From: Fimbriimonadaceae bacterium
Lineage (GTDB): Bacteria; Armatimonadota; UBA10988
Reading direction: 5' to 3'
NCBI GenBank assembly: GCA_020850355.1
Contig: JADZEX010000081.1
Span: forward strand, 62,001 to 126,000
Length of the DNA stretch: 64,000 nt
Shown here piece after piece: positions 26,813-35,060 of the stretch. The position numbers were made by a program, and so were the translations under genes. Under the pieces are notes generated by a model. It saw only the letters and a program-made list of their open reading frames with translations. It made no database searches and was not told where the DNA came from. The first letter of the stretch is position 1; each line of letters opens with the position of its first letter.

Positions 26813-28471
26813 TCAGACCAGCCCGATGATGTTGCCGGCGGCGTCGAGGTCGATCCGTTCGGCGGCCGGCCGGCGCGGCAGGCCGGGCATCGTCAGGAGG
26901 TGGCCGCAGTAGGCCACCAGGAACTCCGCCCCGCGGGCCAGGCGGACCTCCCGGATCGGCAGCACGTGACCGGTCGGCGCACCGCGCAGGTCGGGGTCGC
27001 TCGAGAAGCTGTACTGGGTCTTGGCCAGGCAGACCGGGAAGTGGCCGTAGTCGCCGGAGTACTCGGCGATCTGCCGCCGCACGCGGGTGTCGGCAATCAC
27101 CTCGCTGCAACCGTAGAGCTTCGTCGCCACGGTGGTCAGCTTGTCCCACAAGCTGGTCTCGTCGTGATACAAGAAGCGCAGCTCGCCAGGCTCCTGCTCC
27201 AACTCGCGGAGCACCGTCCGAGCCAGCTCCTCGGCGCCAGCGCTGCCGTCGGCCCAGGCCCGGCTGACCGCCACGGCGACGCCCTGCGCGGTGACCAGCT
27301 CGGCCAACAGGTCCAACTCGGCCGGCGTGTCGGTCTCGAAAGGGTTGATGGCCACCACCACCGGCAACCCGAAGTGGGTCCGCAAGTTGTGCAGGTGGCG
27401 CTTCAGGTTGCTCATCCCGCGGCGCAGTGCCTGCAGGTTCTCGAGGCCGAGGTAAGCGGTGTCGACGCCGCCGTGGTACTTCAGCGCCCGGACGGTCGCC
27501 ACGACCACCGCCAGACTGGGGCGCAAGCCGGTCTTGCGGCACTTGATGTCGATGAACTTCTCCGCTCCCAGGTCGGCCCCGAAGCCGGCCTCGGTGACCA
27601 CGTAATCGGCCAGCCGCAACGCGGTGTGCGTCGCCAGGGCGCTGTTACAGCCGTGGGCGATGTTGGCGAAGGGGCCGCCGTGCACAAAGGCGGGGGTCCC
27701 TTCAAGGGTCTGCACCAGGTTCGGCCGCAGCGCCTCGCGCAAGAGCACCGCCATCGCGCCTTGGGCTTGGAGGTCTTGGACCAGCACGGGCTGGCCTTCC
27801 AGGCGGGTGTACCCGACCAGCATGTTGCCGAGTCGGTCGCGCAGTTCGGCGTGACTCATCGCCAGGCAGAGCACCGCCATCACCTCGCTGGCGACCACGA
27901 TGCCGAAGCTCTCTTCCCGCGGGAAGCCGTTGCCGGTGCCGCCCAGGCCGACCACAACCTGCCGCAGGATGCGGTCGTTGCAGTCCAGCACGCGGTTCCA
28001 GACCAGCCGGCGGAGGTCCAGGCGGAAGGGGTTGTCGAAGTGGATGTGGTTGTCGATCAGCGCGGCGAGCAGGTTGTGGGCGCTGGCGACGGCGTGCATG
28101 TCGCCGGTGAAGTGCAGGTTGATGTCTTCCATCGGCACGACCTGCGCGCGGCCGCCGCCGGCGCCGCCACCCTTCATGCCGAAGCACGGGCCCAGCGCCG
28201 GTTCGCGCAGACAGATCATCGCCCGTTGGCCGACCCGGCTGAGGGCGTCACCGAGGCCGATGGTGGTGGTGGTCTTGCCCTCCCCGGCCGGCGTGGGGTT
28301 CACGGCGGTGACCAGAATCAGCTTACCGGGCGGGCGCTGGCCGATCTCGGCCAGGGCCTCGAGCGACAGCTTGGCCTTGTAGTGGCCATACGGATCCAAC
28401 GCCTCGGCCGACAGGCCGAGCCGCTCGCGCGCGAGGTCGACAATCCGGATGGGTGGTGGGGCGGCACTCAC
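26813..28471 (-). CDS. fhs: Formate--tetrahydrofolate ligase
   Basis: A 552-residue enzyme that makes 10-formyl-THF from formate, ATP and THF in one-carbon metabolism. It has the P-loop [18 protein letters not shown] and family blocks around [20 protein letters not shown] and [13 protein letters not shown]. The length is normal for the family. I chose the GTG at 28471 (AAGGAA 5 nt upstream; next residues [10 protein letters not shown]). A TCTAAT -10 at 28517-28512 on the minus strand with a weak -35 may be its promoter. No acetogenesis genes are nearby, so a biosynthetic role is likely. Confidence 0.95.
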   Translation of the reverse strand: MSAAPPPIRIVDLARERLGLSAEALDPYGHYKAKLSLEALAEIGQRPPGKLILVTAVNPTPAGEGKTTTTIGLGDALSRVGQRAMICLREPALGPCFGMKGGGAGGGRAQVVPMEDINLHFTGDMHAVASAHNLLAALIDNHIHFDNPFRLDLRRLVWNRVLDCNDRILRQVVVGLGGTGNGFPREESFGIVVASEVMAVLCLAMSHAELRDRLGNMLVGYTRLEGQPVLVQDLQAQGAMAVLLREALRPNLVQTLEGTPAFVHGGPFANIAHGCNSALATHTALRLADYVVTEAGFGADLGAEKFIDIKCRKTGLRPSLAVVVATVRALKYHGGVDTAYLGLENLQALRRGMSNLKRHLHNLRTHFGLPVVVAINPFETDTPAELDLLAELVTAQGVAVAVSRAWADGSAGAEELARTVLRELEQEPGELRFLYHDETSLWDKLTTVATKLYGCSEVIADTRVRRQIAEYSGDYGHFPVCLAKTQYSFSSDPDLRGAPTGHVLPIREVRLARGAEFLVAYCGHLLTMPGLPRRPAAERIDLDAAGNIIGLV

Positions 28472-28622
28472 GGCTCTTCCTTCACGGCCGCCACGCCGGG
28501 CGACACCGTGGATTAGACACGGCGATCCACCGGGAGTCGCGCAGGATTGGACGGCGGTGGCCCGAACTGCGGTCGTCGCAAGGACGCGGTCGCCGCGGCG
28601 ACTGCGGGAAGAGGGTCTGCTG

Positions 28623-30008
28623 ATGCTGCGAGCTGGGCGCGGACGACTGGCCTGGATGGTCTTGCTGGGACTGCTCCCCGGCCTGGCGGCGGCGGCGCCC
28701 GCGCCGTTCGTGGCGGGCGACCGGGTCTGCTTCGTTGGCGACAGCATCACGCACGGCCGCAAGTGGCACGCCTACCTCTACCTCTACTACCTGACCCGCC
28801 AGCCGCAGGCGCCGCTGCGCTTCCAGAACGCCGGCATCGCCGGCGACAGCGCCGCCGGGGCGGTCTCGCGCTTGGAGTGGGACATCCTCCCTGGCCAGCC
28901 GAACAAGGTCGTGGTGATGCTGGGCATGAACGACATCGGGCGCGGCTACTACGGCAAGCCCGATCCGGTCGACCCAGCCATTCTGCAGCAGCGCGAAGCA
29001 GCGCTCAACGCCCACCGCAACGCCATGGGCACGCTGCTCACGACGCTCCGCGACCGGCTGCAGCCGCAGTTCATCTTGTGTACCCCCAGCCCGTACGACG
29101 ACACCGTGCAGAACACCACGCCGAACCTCTTCGGTTGCAACGCCGCGCTGCAGCGGTGTGGGCAGATGGCCGGCGAGCTGGCGACGCAGTTCGGCGGCAG
29201 CACGGTCGACTTCAACGGCCCGCTGACCGCGCTCAACCTGGCCCGGCAGCGCACCGCGCCGACCTGGACCATCGTCGGCCCCGACCGGGTCCACCCGGGC
29301 GACGTCGGGATGATGCTGATGGCCTGGCTGTTCCTGAAGGCGCAGAGCGCCCCGCCGACGATCAGCGACCTGGCGATCGACAGCACGGCCCGGCAGGTCG
29401 TCCGGGCGGGCAACGCCAGCCTGCGAGACCTGGCGGTGGCTGCCGACGCGGTGACCTTCGAGGCGACCGAGGCGGCACTGCCGTTCCCGGTCGAGCCGAG
29501 CGCCCAGGAGGCGCTGCAACTGGTCAGCCTGGAGGCCGACCTGTGCCAGCAGAAGCTGGCGGTGAGCGGCCTGGCCGCCGGAACCTGGCGTCTGAGCATC
29601 GATGGCCAGGCGGTCCTGGAGGCGCCGGCGGCGGACTGGGCGGCGGGGCGCAACCTGGCGCTGCTCGCCACGACGCCGCAGTACCGGCAGGCGCTGGAGG
29701 TGCACAATCTCAACCTGCAACGCTTCAGCACCGAGGCGCGTCTGCGCAGCGTCAACCAGATCCGCATGATGCTGGAGCGGGCCAAGGTCGGGCTGGACGA
29801 CGCGGCGGCGCAGGAAGCCTACTTCCAGCAGTTCCTGGCGGCCCGCAACGGCGACAACACGGCCTACTTCCGTGGCCAGTTCGACAACTTTCTGAAAACG
29901 AGGCCGATCTACGACGAGGTGCTGCGACAGGTCGACGAGCTGACCGCCCGCTGCTGGCAGCTCAACCAGCCGCGGCCGCACCGCTGGGAGCTGCGCCGGG
30001 TCGGCTGA
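28623..30008 (+). CDS. Exported SGNH/GDSL hydrolase
   Basis: A 461-residue protein with a signal peptide ending ...LAAAAPA. Block I is [13 protein letters not shown] with the catalytic Ser, block III is LGMNDIGRG with Asn, and block V is GPDRVHPGD with Asp-x-x-His. Residues after about 260 form a second, mainly helical and beta domain of unknown role. It is probably a periplasmic or surface esterase on acetylated or methylated glycans. RBS AGAGGG, 7 nt before ATG. Divergent from fhs. Confidence 0.85.
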   Translation: MLRAGRGRLAWMVLLGLLPGLAAAAPAPFVAGDRVCFVGDSITHGRKWHAYLYLYYLTRQPQAPLRFQNAGIAGDSAAGAVSRLEWDILPGQPNKVVVMLGMNDIGRGYYGKPDPVDPAILQQREAALNAHRNAMGTLLTTLRDRLQPQFILCTPSPYDDTVQNTTPNLFGCNAALQRCGQMAGELATQFGGSTVDFNGPLTALNLARQRTAPTWTIVGPDRVHPGDVGMMLMAWLFLKAQSAPPTISDLAIDSTARQVVRAGNASLRDLAVAADAVTFEATEAALPFPVEPSAQEALQLVSLEADLCQQKLAVSGLAAGTWRLSIDGQAVLEAPAADWAAGRNLALLATTPQYRQALEVHNLNLQRFSTEARLRSVNQIRMMLERAKVGLDDAAAQEAYFQQFLAARNGDNTAYFRGQFDNFLKTRPIYDEVLRQVDELTARCWQLNQPRPHRWELRRVG

Positions 30009-30009
30009 G

Positions 30010-30845
30010 GCTCAAGTCTGCCTGAAGCCCAGCCGCCGCGGGCGCTGGGCGGCGTGGGCGCGGTCAGCCAGGCCTCCACCCGCGCCGCCGCCGGGTCGGC
30101 CCCAAAGCCGGCCCGGGCCACCAGCTTAAGCAGCTGGCCAAGCAGGTCGGGCGTCAACGGCAGGTAGTAGCAGTAGTTGCCGTCGACCGCAGCGCGCCAG
30201 GTCCGGCGGCAAGCCGCGTTCCAGGGCGCACAGGCGTTGGTGCAGCCCCGGGGCCGCATTGGCCTGGTGCACATCGAGGTAGGTCTCGGCGCCCTCCCAG
30301 AGCCAGGTGGTGGCATACTCCAGCCCGGCCCCCAGCTCCAGGCGGTGGTTCAGCAGAATCAGGTCGGGCACCGCTTCGCGACAGGCGCGCAGCATCGCGA
30401 TGAAATGCTCCTGCTGGTCGGGCCGCAGCCCGCCACAGACCGCGTCGAACTTGAACAGCGCGAAGCCGTGGTCGCGGCAGAGGGCGACCATCTGCTCGAT
30501 CCGCGCCGCCGCCGCGGCGGGAGTCTCGCCGAACCCGTCGGGCCCATCCCACAGCCCCTGCCGGATTCCGAGCCCGGCCGCCGTCGCGGCGAGGGGGCCA
30601 AAGCCGTCGGGGAACTGCCGCTGGCAGCGCTCGCTGGCGGTGCTGCCGTAGAACCCGGCCCCATCGACACAGCCGGCGTCGAAGGCGTAGAGGTCGAGCT
30701 GCAGGCCATACTCACGCCGCAGCCAGCCGAGGAACTCCAGGTTGACGGCGGTCTGCGCGGCGGTGGGGCCCTCGTCGGTGTTGTTGGTCCAGGTGAAGTA
30801 CTGCGCCTGCGAGGGCGTGCGGGCGGTGATCGGGCCGGACGGCAT
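30010..30845 (-). pseudogene. Frameshifted and truncated glycosidase-like (alpha-galactosidase clan) remnant
   Basis: From 30845 to about 30195 one frame encodes a TIM-barrel segment resembling clan GH-D proteins: YFTWTNNTDEGPTAAQTAVN, LDLYAFDAGCVDG, FALFKFDAVCGGLRPDQQ and ATTWLWEGAETYLDVH. Near 30195 the sensible coding switches to another frame (VDGNYCYYLPLTPDLLGQLL onwards, to about 30010). The protein lacks the usual N-terminal beta domain and much of the C-terminus. The start is not supported by a Shine-Dalgarno. It is most simply a decaying gene; a sequencing error could explain the shift but not the truncation. The tail may belong to a different ancestor. Confidence 0.6.
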
Positions 30846-30895
30846 GGGCCAACTTCGCCGGCTGGTTGGCCGTCGGCGCCGTAACCCCTGCGCGG

Positions 30896-30924
30896 TTGAG
30901 CGGCGGCCCGAAGTGCGTTAGGAT
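30896..30924 (+). promoter_or_regulatory. Promoter of the two-component operon, likely giving a leaderless mRNA
   Basis: TTGAGC (30896-30901), 17-nt spacer, TAGGAT (30919-30924). The expected start point is 30930-30931, at or next to the ATG of the response regulator. No separate Shine-Dalgarno fits between. Confidence 0.6.
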
Positions 30925-30930
30925 GCGGCC

Positions 30931-31617
30931 ATGCGTGTTCTGGTGGTGGAAGACGAGCCGCGGATCGCCAGTTTCGTGAAGCAGGCGCTCACGGAGCAGG
31001 GCTTCGATGTGCTGGTCGCGGCGACCGGCGACGAAGGCTACGATCTGGCGCAGCACGAGTCCTTCGATCTGCTGGTCCTCGACATCATGCTGCCCGGCCG
31101 CGACGGGCTCAGCATCTTGCGCAACCTGCGGGCCCAGCGGAACCGGGTGCCGGTGATCCTGCTGACCGCCCGGGGTGAGCTGCACGAACGGCTGGAGGGC
31201 CTCGACCTGGGGGCCGACGACTACCTCTGCAAGCCGTTCTTCGTCGAGGAGCTGATCGCCCGGATCCACGCCGTCTTCCGCCGCGCCGCCGGCGATGGGC
31301 TGAGCCTGCGGCAGGCCGGCGCGTTGACGGTCAATCTGTCGACCCGCGAGGTGCGCCGTGAGGGCCGGGCGGTCGACCTGACAGCGCGCGAGTTCGGCTT
31401 GTTGGAATACCTGCTGCGCAGCCCCGGCCGGGTGCTGCCGCGGACGCAGATTCTGGAGCATGTCTGGGGCTACGACTTCGACCCGCAGTCGAACCTGGTC
31501 GACGTGACCATCCGCCGCCTGCGCAAGAAGATCGAAAGCGAGGGCGAGGAGCCGCTGATCGAGACCATCCGCGGCGTCGGGTACCGCTTCCGCGAGACCG
31601 CCGGGAGCCGGCGGTGA
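30931..31617 (+). CDS. OmpR/PhoB-family response regulator
   Basis: A 228-residue regulator. The receiver domain (1-120) has the acidic pocket EDE, the phospho-acceptor D51 in VLDIML, the switch Thr in LLTARG and Lys in CKPF. The C-terminal winged helix (about 130-225) ends VDVTIRRLRKKIE and TIRGVGYRF, typical of the OmpR class. It overlaps the kinase gene by GTGA. Targets are not evident. Confidence 0.95.
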   Translation: MRVLVVEDEPRIASFVKQALTEQGFDVLVAATGDEGYDLAQHESFDLLVLDIMLPGRDGLSILRNLRAQRNRVPVILLTARGELHERLEGLDLGADDYLCKPFFVEELIARIHAVFRRAAGDGLSLRQAGALTVNLSTREVRREGRAVDLTAREFGLLEYLLRSPGRVLPRTQILEHVWGYDFDPQSNLVDVTIRRLRKKIESEGEEPLIETIRGVGYRFRETAGSRR

Positions 31618-33050
31618 GAGTCCGCTCGTTCCGCCTGCGGCTGGCCCTGCTGGCGGTGCTGGCGGCCGCCACCCCGCTGGTGCTGTTCGTGGCGGCCTCC
31701 TACGGCTTGCTGGTGCACCTGGCCAGCAGCCGGGTCAACCACCAGTTGATCGACCAACTGGTCCCGCAACTGCACCATCCCCGGCCGCCCGAGCATTGGG
31801 AGCGCTTCGACGGCGCGGTGCGGCTGGTCGAACAGGACCACGTGGCGCTGCAGATCACCGATGCCGTGGGCCGGCCGCTGTTCAGCCGGGGCTGGCCGGA
31901 CGGCGCGCTGGCCCAGGTGCCCCGGCCCGGCCCGCCCGAGGTGCTGCCCGCCGGGCCCCCGCCGAATCGCCGGGCCGACGGACCGCGGGCGCTCGGCGGC
32001 CGTCCGCCGGGCCGGCCCTTGCCGCTCTCGCGACCGGTCTTCCGGATCCTGCAGACACCCGCCGGGAGGTGGCGCTGCCTGGTGATGTCGAACGGTCTGG
32101 TGACGGCCGCGATGGCCCTCGACCTGCGCCGGATCGATGCGGAGGCCGCTGCCGGGGCGCGGCTCTTTGTGCTGGTGCTGCTGCCGGCGCTGGCGGTGGT
32201 CGCGGTCGGGAGCTGGCTGGTGGCGGGCAGCGCTCTGCGGCCGGTGCGGCGGCTGGCGCAGCAGATCGAGGCGATCACGGCCCACAGCCTGGATCAGCGC
32301 CTGGCGACCAGCGGCGTCGACAGCGAGCTGGTGGTGCTCTGGCAGCACTTCAACGCGCTGCTCGACCGCCTCCACGGCAGTTTCGCGCAGGCCCGCCGCT
32401 TCAGCGCCGACGCGGCCCACGAGCTGCAGACGCCGTTGACTGTCCTGCAGGGCAGCCTGGAGCAGGCGCTGCAGGCAGCACCCGACGAGTCCGCCGAACA
32501 GCAGCGTTACGCCGACCTGCTGGACGAAGTGCAGCGCCTGCGGAGCATCGTGCGCAAGCTGCTGCTGCTGAGCCGCGCCGATGCCGGGCAGCTCAACCCC
32601 GCGCGGGAACCGGTCGACCTGCAGGCGGTGGTCCGCGCGGCAGCCGAAGACGCCAGCCTGCTGGCCGATGACCTGCGGATCAGCGTCGAGGCGGCGCCGC
32701 TGCAGGTCCTGGGCGACCCCGACCTGCTGCGCCAGGCTGTCGCCAACCTGACCAGCAACGCGGTCAAGTACAACCGGCGCGGCGGACAGGTCGAGCTGGT
32801 GCTGCGGCCGATGGACCAGGAGGCCTGGCTGGAAGTCACCAACACCGGGCCGGGGATCCCGGGCGACCGGCAGGAGCAGGTCTTCGAGCGCTTCTGGCGA
32901 GCCGACCCGGCGCGCAGTCGGCAGGTCGGCGGCGCGGGCCTCGGCCTGGCGCTGGTCCGTGAGATCGCCCGCGCCCACGGCGGCGATGTCCGGGTCGTCA
33001 GTGGCCACCCGCAACACACCACCTTCCGGCTGACTCTGCCCCGTGGGTAG
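31614..33050 (+). CDS. Membrane sensor histidine kinase, partner of the upstream regulator
   Basis: A 478-residue kinase with two membrane helices (about 9-36 and 183-205). They enclose a periplasmic domain that contains a Pro/Arg-rich stretch (about residues 100-140). A HAMP region follows, then HisKA with H269 in DAAHELQTPLT, and HATPase_c with NLTSNAVKYN, NTGPGIPG and GGAGLGLAL. The signal is unknown. Start GTG 31614, overlapping the regulator stop. Confidence 0.93.
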   Translation: MRVRSFRLRLALLAVLAAATPLVLFVAASYGLLVHLASSRVNHQLIDQLVPQLHHPRPPEHWERFDGAVRLVEQDHVALQITDAVGRPLFSRGWPDGALAQVPRPGPPEVLPAGPPPNRRADGPRALGGRPPGRPLPLSRPVFRILQTPAGRWRCLVMSNGLVTAAMALDLRRIDAEAAAGARLFVLVLLPALAVVAVGSWLVAGSALRPVRRLAQQIEAITAHSLDQRLATSGVDSELVVLWQHFNALLDRLHGSFAQARRFSADAAHELQTPLTVLQGSLEQALQAAPDESAEQQRYADLLDEVQRLRSIVRKLLLLSRADAGQLNPAREPVDLQAVVRAAAEDASLLADDLRISVEAAPLQVLGDPDLLRQAVANLTSNAVKYNRRGGQVELVLRPMDQEAWLEVTNTGPGIPGDRQEQVFERFWRADPARSRQVGGAGLGLALVREIARAHGGDVRVVSGHPQHTTFRLTLPRG

Positions 33051-33102
33051 CGCCCGGAACCAGCTCGCGACTCGCCGCGGGCCAGCGCAATAGAACCGCA
33101 AT

Positions 33103-33130
33103 CTGACCGCCGCGATGGCTGGTGTAAGAT
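33103..33130 (+). promoter_or_regulatory. Probable promoter of the small Pro-rich membrane protein gene
   Basis: CTGACC (33103-33108), 16-nt spacer, TAAGAT (33125-33130). Four of six bases match consensus in each box. It lies 35 nt before the start codon. Confidence 0.45.
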
Positions 33131-33165
33131 CGACCTCCGAAGCTGTCCGCGGGTGAGAAAGCGGT

Positions 33166-33390
33166 ATGTCATCTGAGCGTGGCGCGGTGCCGGCAGGTCT
33201 CAAGGCGGTCGTCCTGGCGGTGGTGGTGGTCGGGCTGGTGGCGCTGGCGGTGGTCTCGGCTCGCACGGCGCTGCGCGGCCCGAAGGTCGTCTACAAGAGC
33301 CTGCCCCCCAACGTCGAAGCCCCGGAGGTCCTGAAGGCGCCGCCGCGCCCGCCGCAGCCGCCGACTCCCCCGCGACCGCCTGGTCGCTAG
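33166..33390 (+). CDS. Small single-pass membrane protein with proline-rich tail (74 residues)
   Basis: One hydrophobic helix (about residues 12-33, [17 protein letters not shown]) and a tail with [16 protein letters not shown] at the end. It has no cysteine and no lipobox. The Pro-rich end should be extended and could bind cell wall or partner proteins. It lies 43 bp before the third pseudopilin, suggesting a shared surface role. The Shine-Dalgarno is weak (GAGAAAG). Confidence 0.6.
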   Translation: MSSERGAVPAGLKAVVLAVVVVGLVALAVVSARTALRGPKVVYKSLPPNVEAPEVLKAPPRPPQPPTPPRPPGR

Positions 33391-33433
33391 ACAAATAACA
33401 GCCGGGGCACGCGCCCCGATTCAGGAGAGTGGC

Positions 33434-34207
33434 ATGCGACGCACAACCCGGGCGTTCACGCTGATCGAACTGCTGGTGGTGATCGCCATCATCGCGATTC
33501 TCGCCGCGATTCTGTTCCCGGTGTTCGCCAAGGCTCGTGAGAAGGCCCGCCAGTCGAGTTGCGTCTCGAATCTGAAGCAGCTCGGCCTGGCGGTGGCGCA
33601 GTACTGTCAGGACTACGACGAGACCTACCCCTACCTGCGGATCGGCGCCTGGGGCACCCCGACGGGGAGCCCGCGCAGTTGCGCCAACGGCATGGAAGAC
33701 CTGACGGCGCCGTACATCAAGAACGCTCAGGTCTGGGCCTGCCCGTCGGACAACCTGCGGCGCAACACCAACGACGGCAACACCAACTACGACTGCGACG
33801 GCGACGGTGACGGCAAGCCGATCTTGAGCTACACCGGCACCTGGTACCTTTCGACGCAGACCGACTCGGCGGCCTGGGGGATCTTCGGCAACACCCGTGC
33901 CAGCGCTTCGTCGCGCTCCCGCGTGATGGCCCAGATTCCGGCGCCAGCCGAGACCATCATGCTCTACGAGCTGTGGATGGACGCGCAGCGTTGGGAGTCC
34001 TACACCTACTACCGCTGGTACAGCTCCAATCTGTACACCTACGACTCCTATCCGACGGTGCTGCTCTACGGCACCGACGGCCAGATGGCGATGGGCGCGC
34101 ACATGGAGCTGGGCAACTACTGCTTCGCCGACGGCCACGTCAAGGCGATCCGCAACAAGGCGCTGTTCTCGCCGAAGAACCTGATCTCGGTCGACCCCAA
34201 CGACTGA
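33434..34207 (+). CDS. Third pseudopilin with H-X9-DG C-terminus
   Basis: A 257-residue paralogue of the two at 15-17 kb. The leader MRRTTRA is followed by [16 protein letters not shown] and [13 protein letters not shown]. The globular domain is rich in Tyr, Trp and Asn, with an Asp-rich DCDGDGDGK that could bind calcium. The C-terminal motif is [22 protein letters not shown], about 7 nt before ATG. Confidence 0.88.
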   Translation: MRRTTRAFTLIELLVVIAIIAILAAILFPVFAKAREKARQSSCVSNLKQLGLAVAQYCQDYDETYPYLRIGAWGTPTGSPRSCANGMEDLTAPYIKNAQVWACPSDNLRRNTNDGNTNYDCDGDGDGKPILSYTGTWYLSTQTDSAAWGIFGNTRASASSRSRVMAQIPAPAETIMLYELWMDAQRWESYTYYRWYSSNLYTYDSYPTVLLYGTDGQMAMGAHMELGNYCFADGHVKAIRNKALFSPKNLISVDPND

Positions 34208-34238
34208 CGGCGGCTGTCGCCGAGTCCGGAGGATGTCC

Positions 34239-34466
34239 ATGTCTGGCAAGTTGACGGCCCGCCTGGCGGGTGCCGCCGTGCTGCTGCTGGCGGTGGCCGG
34301 GTGCGCCAAGAAGGAAGAACCGATCGCGCCGCCGTCGGCCGAAGCGATGAAGGTGATCGACGCCGAGAAGAGCGGCCCGAAGCCGCAGGCCGACGCGCCG
34401 ACGCCGGGCACCGCGGAGAAGGCCGCCGGCGGGGGCGGCATGGAAGAGCCGCGCAAGGCTCCCTAA
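34239..34466 (+). CDS. Small lipoprotein (75 residues)
   Basis: The signal peptide MSGKLTARLAGAAVLLLAVAG runs into the lipobox AVAG-C; the mature part after the Cys is KKEEPIAPPSAEAM followed by a Pro/Ala/Gly-rich, disordered tail. Start at ATG 34239, with GGAGG 6 nt upstream; another ATG two codons earlier overlaps that motif. Directly after the pseudopilin, probably co-transcribed. Function unknown. Confidence 0.75.
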   Translation: MSGKLTARLAGAAVLLLAVAGCAKKEEPIAPPSAEAMKVIDAEKSGPKPQADAPTPGTAEKAAGGGGMEEPRKAP

Positions 34467-34487
34467 GGCCGGTGCCAGCCAAGTCGA

Positions 34488-34516
34488 GCCGCCGCGACGC
34501 GCCGCGTCGCGGCGGC
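34488..34516 (+). terminator. 13-bp GC hairpin after the lipoprotein gene, no U-tract
   Basis: GCCGCCGCGACGC (34488-34500), 3-nt loop, exact complement at 34504-34516. It begins 21 nt after the stop and separates the pseudopilin unit from the next operon. Same style as the hairpins at 15348 and 16168. Confidence 0.5.
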
Positions 34517-34556
34517 TGCGGTGTTGGGCGCAGCCGGACTCGCGACGGTCTGCATC

Positions 34557-34586
34557 TTGGCGTACGCCGGCCGATGATGGTAGAGT
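34557..34586 (+). promoter_or_regulatory. Probable promoter of the BrxF-like/PglZ-like/kinase operon
   Basis: TTGGCG (34557-34562), 18-nt spacer, TAGAGT (34581-34586). Four of six matches in each box. Initiation near 34593 would leave a leader of only about 12 nt. Confidence 0.45.
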
Positions 34587-34604
34587 CCGGCGACGGGTGA
34601 GGTG

Positions 34605-35060
34605 ATGACGGTCGACGAGGCATTGGCGGCCTGGCTCGCGGCGGGCAGCGGTCCGGCGACGTTGGTGGGCAGTTGGTCGCAGACCGAGCAGGCCGCGGCG
34701 GCGCTCAGCGCGGCAGGCGTGGCGGTGCGGTCTGCGAACCACGAACTCCTGGCGCGGCTGGGCCCGGGCGATCACCGCCTGGCGCAGCAGCGGGCGCTGC
34801 GCGAGGCCTATGAACAGTGGCTGGCGGAGCTGGCGACGGAGCCAGGCCCGCTGGCGATTGGACGGTTTGAGCTGCTGGTTGCCGAACACCTCGACTTGAC
34901 CCGCTTGGCCGACCTCCGGCGGCCGGTCCTGCTGCTGGCCCCGGGCCGGCTCGACGGCCGCGCGGTGCGGCTGTACGCCACGCCCGAGGAGCTGGGCTGG
35001 CCGTGGCCGCCGGCCCTGGCGCCACGCGAGCGCTGCTGGCAGTTGGAGTCGGCCGCATGA
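34605..35060 (+). CDS. BrxF-like small protein lacking the P-loop
   Basis: A 151-residue soluble protein. By eye it follows the layout of the BREX type 3 protein BrxF: a first strand, an N-x-EL stretch (here SANHELLARLGP), a helical middle, an ELL strand (AIGRFELLVAEHLDL), then LADLRRPVLLLAPGRL and a Y-A-x-P-E-E end. Where BrxF has a Walker A, this protein reads LVGSWSQTEQ (residues 20-29), so ATP binding is unlikely. It overlaps the PglZ-like gene by ATGA, matching the BREX association of the two families. The start is ATG 34605 (a GTG is one codon upstream). Family call is moderate. Confidence 0.55.
   Translation: MTVDEALAAWLAAGSGPATLVGSWSQTEQAAAALSAAGVAVRSANHELLARLGPGDHRLAQQRALREAYEQWLAELATEPGPLAIGRFELLVAEHLDLTRLADLRRPVLLLAPGRLDGRAVRLYATPEELGWPWPPALAPRERCWQLESAA

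Noticed and set aside
30712-31461. Minus-strand frame opposite the response regulator
   Set aside because: Antisense to a well-supported OmpR-type gene and without recognisable motifs.
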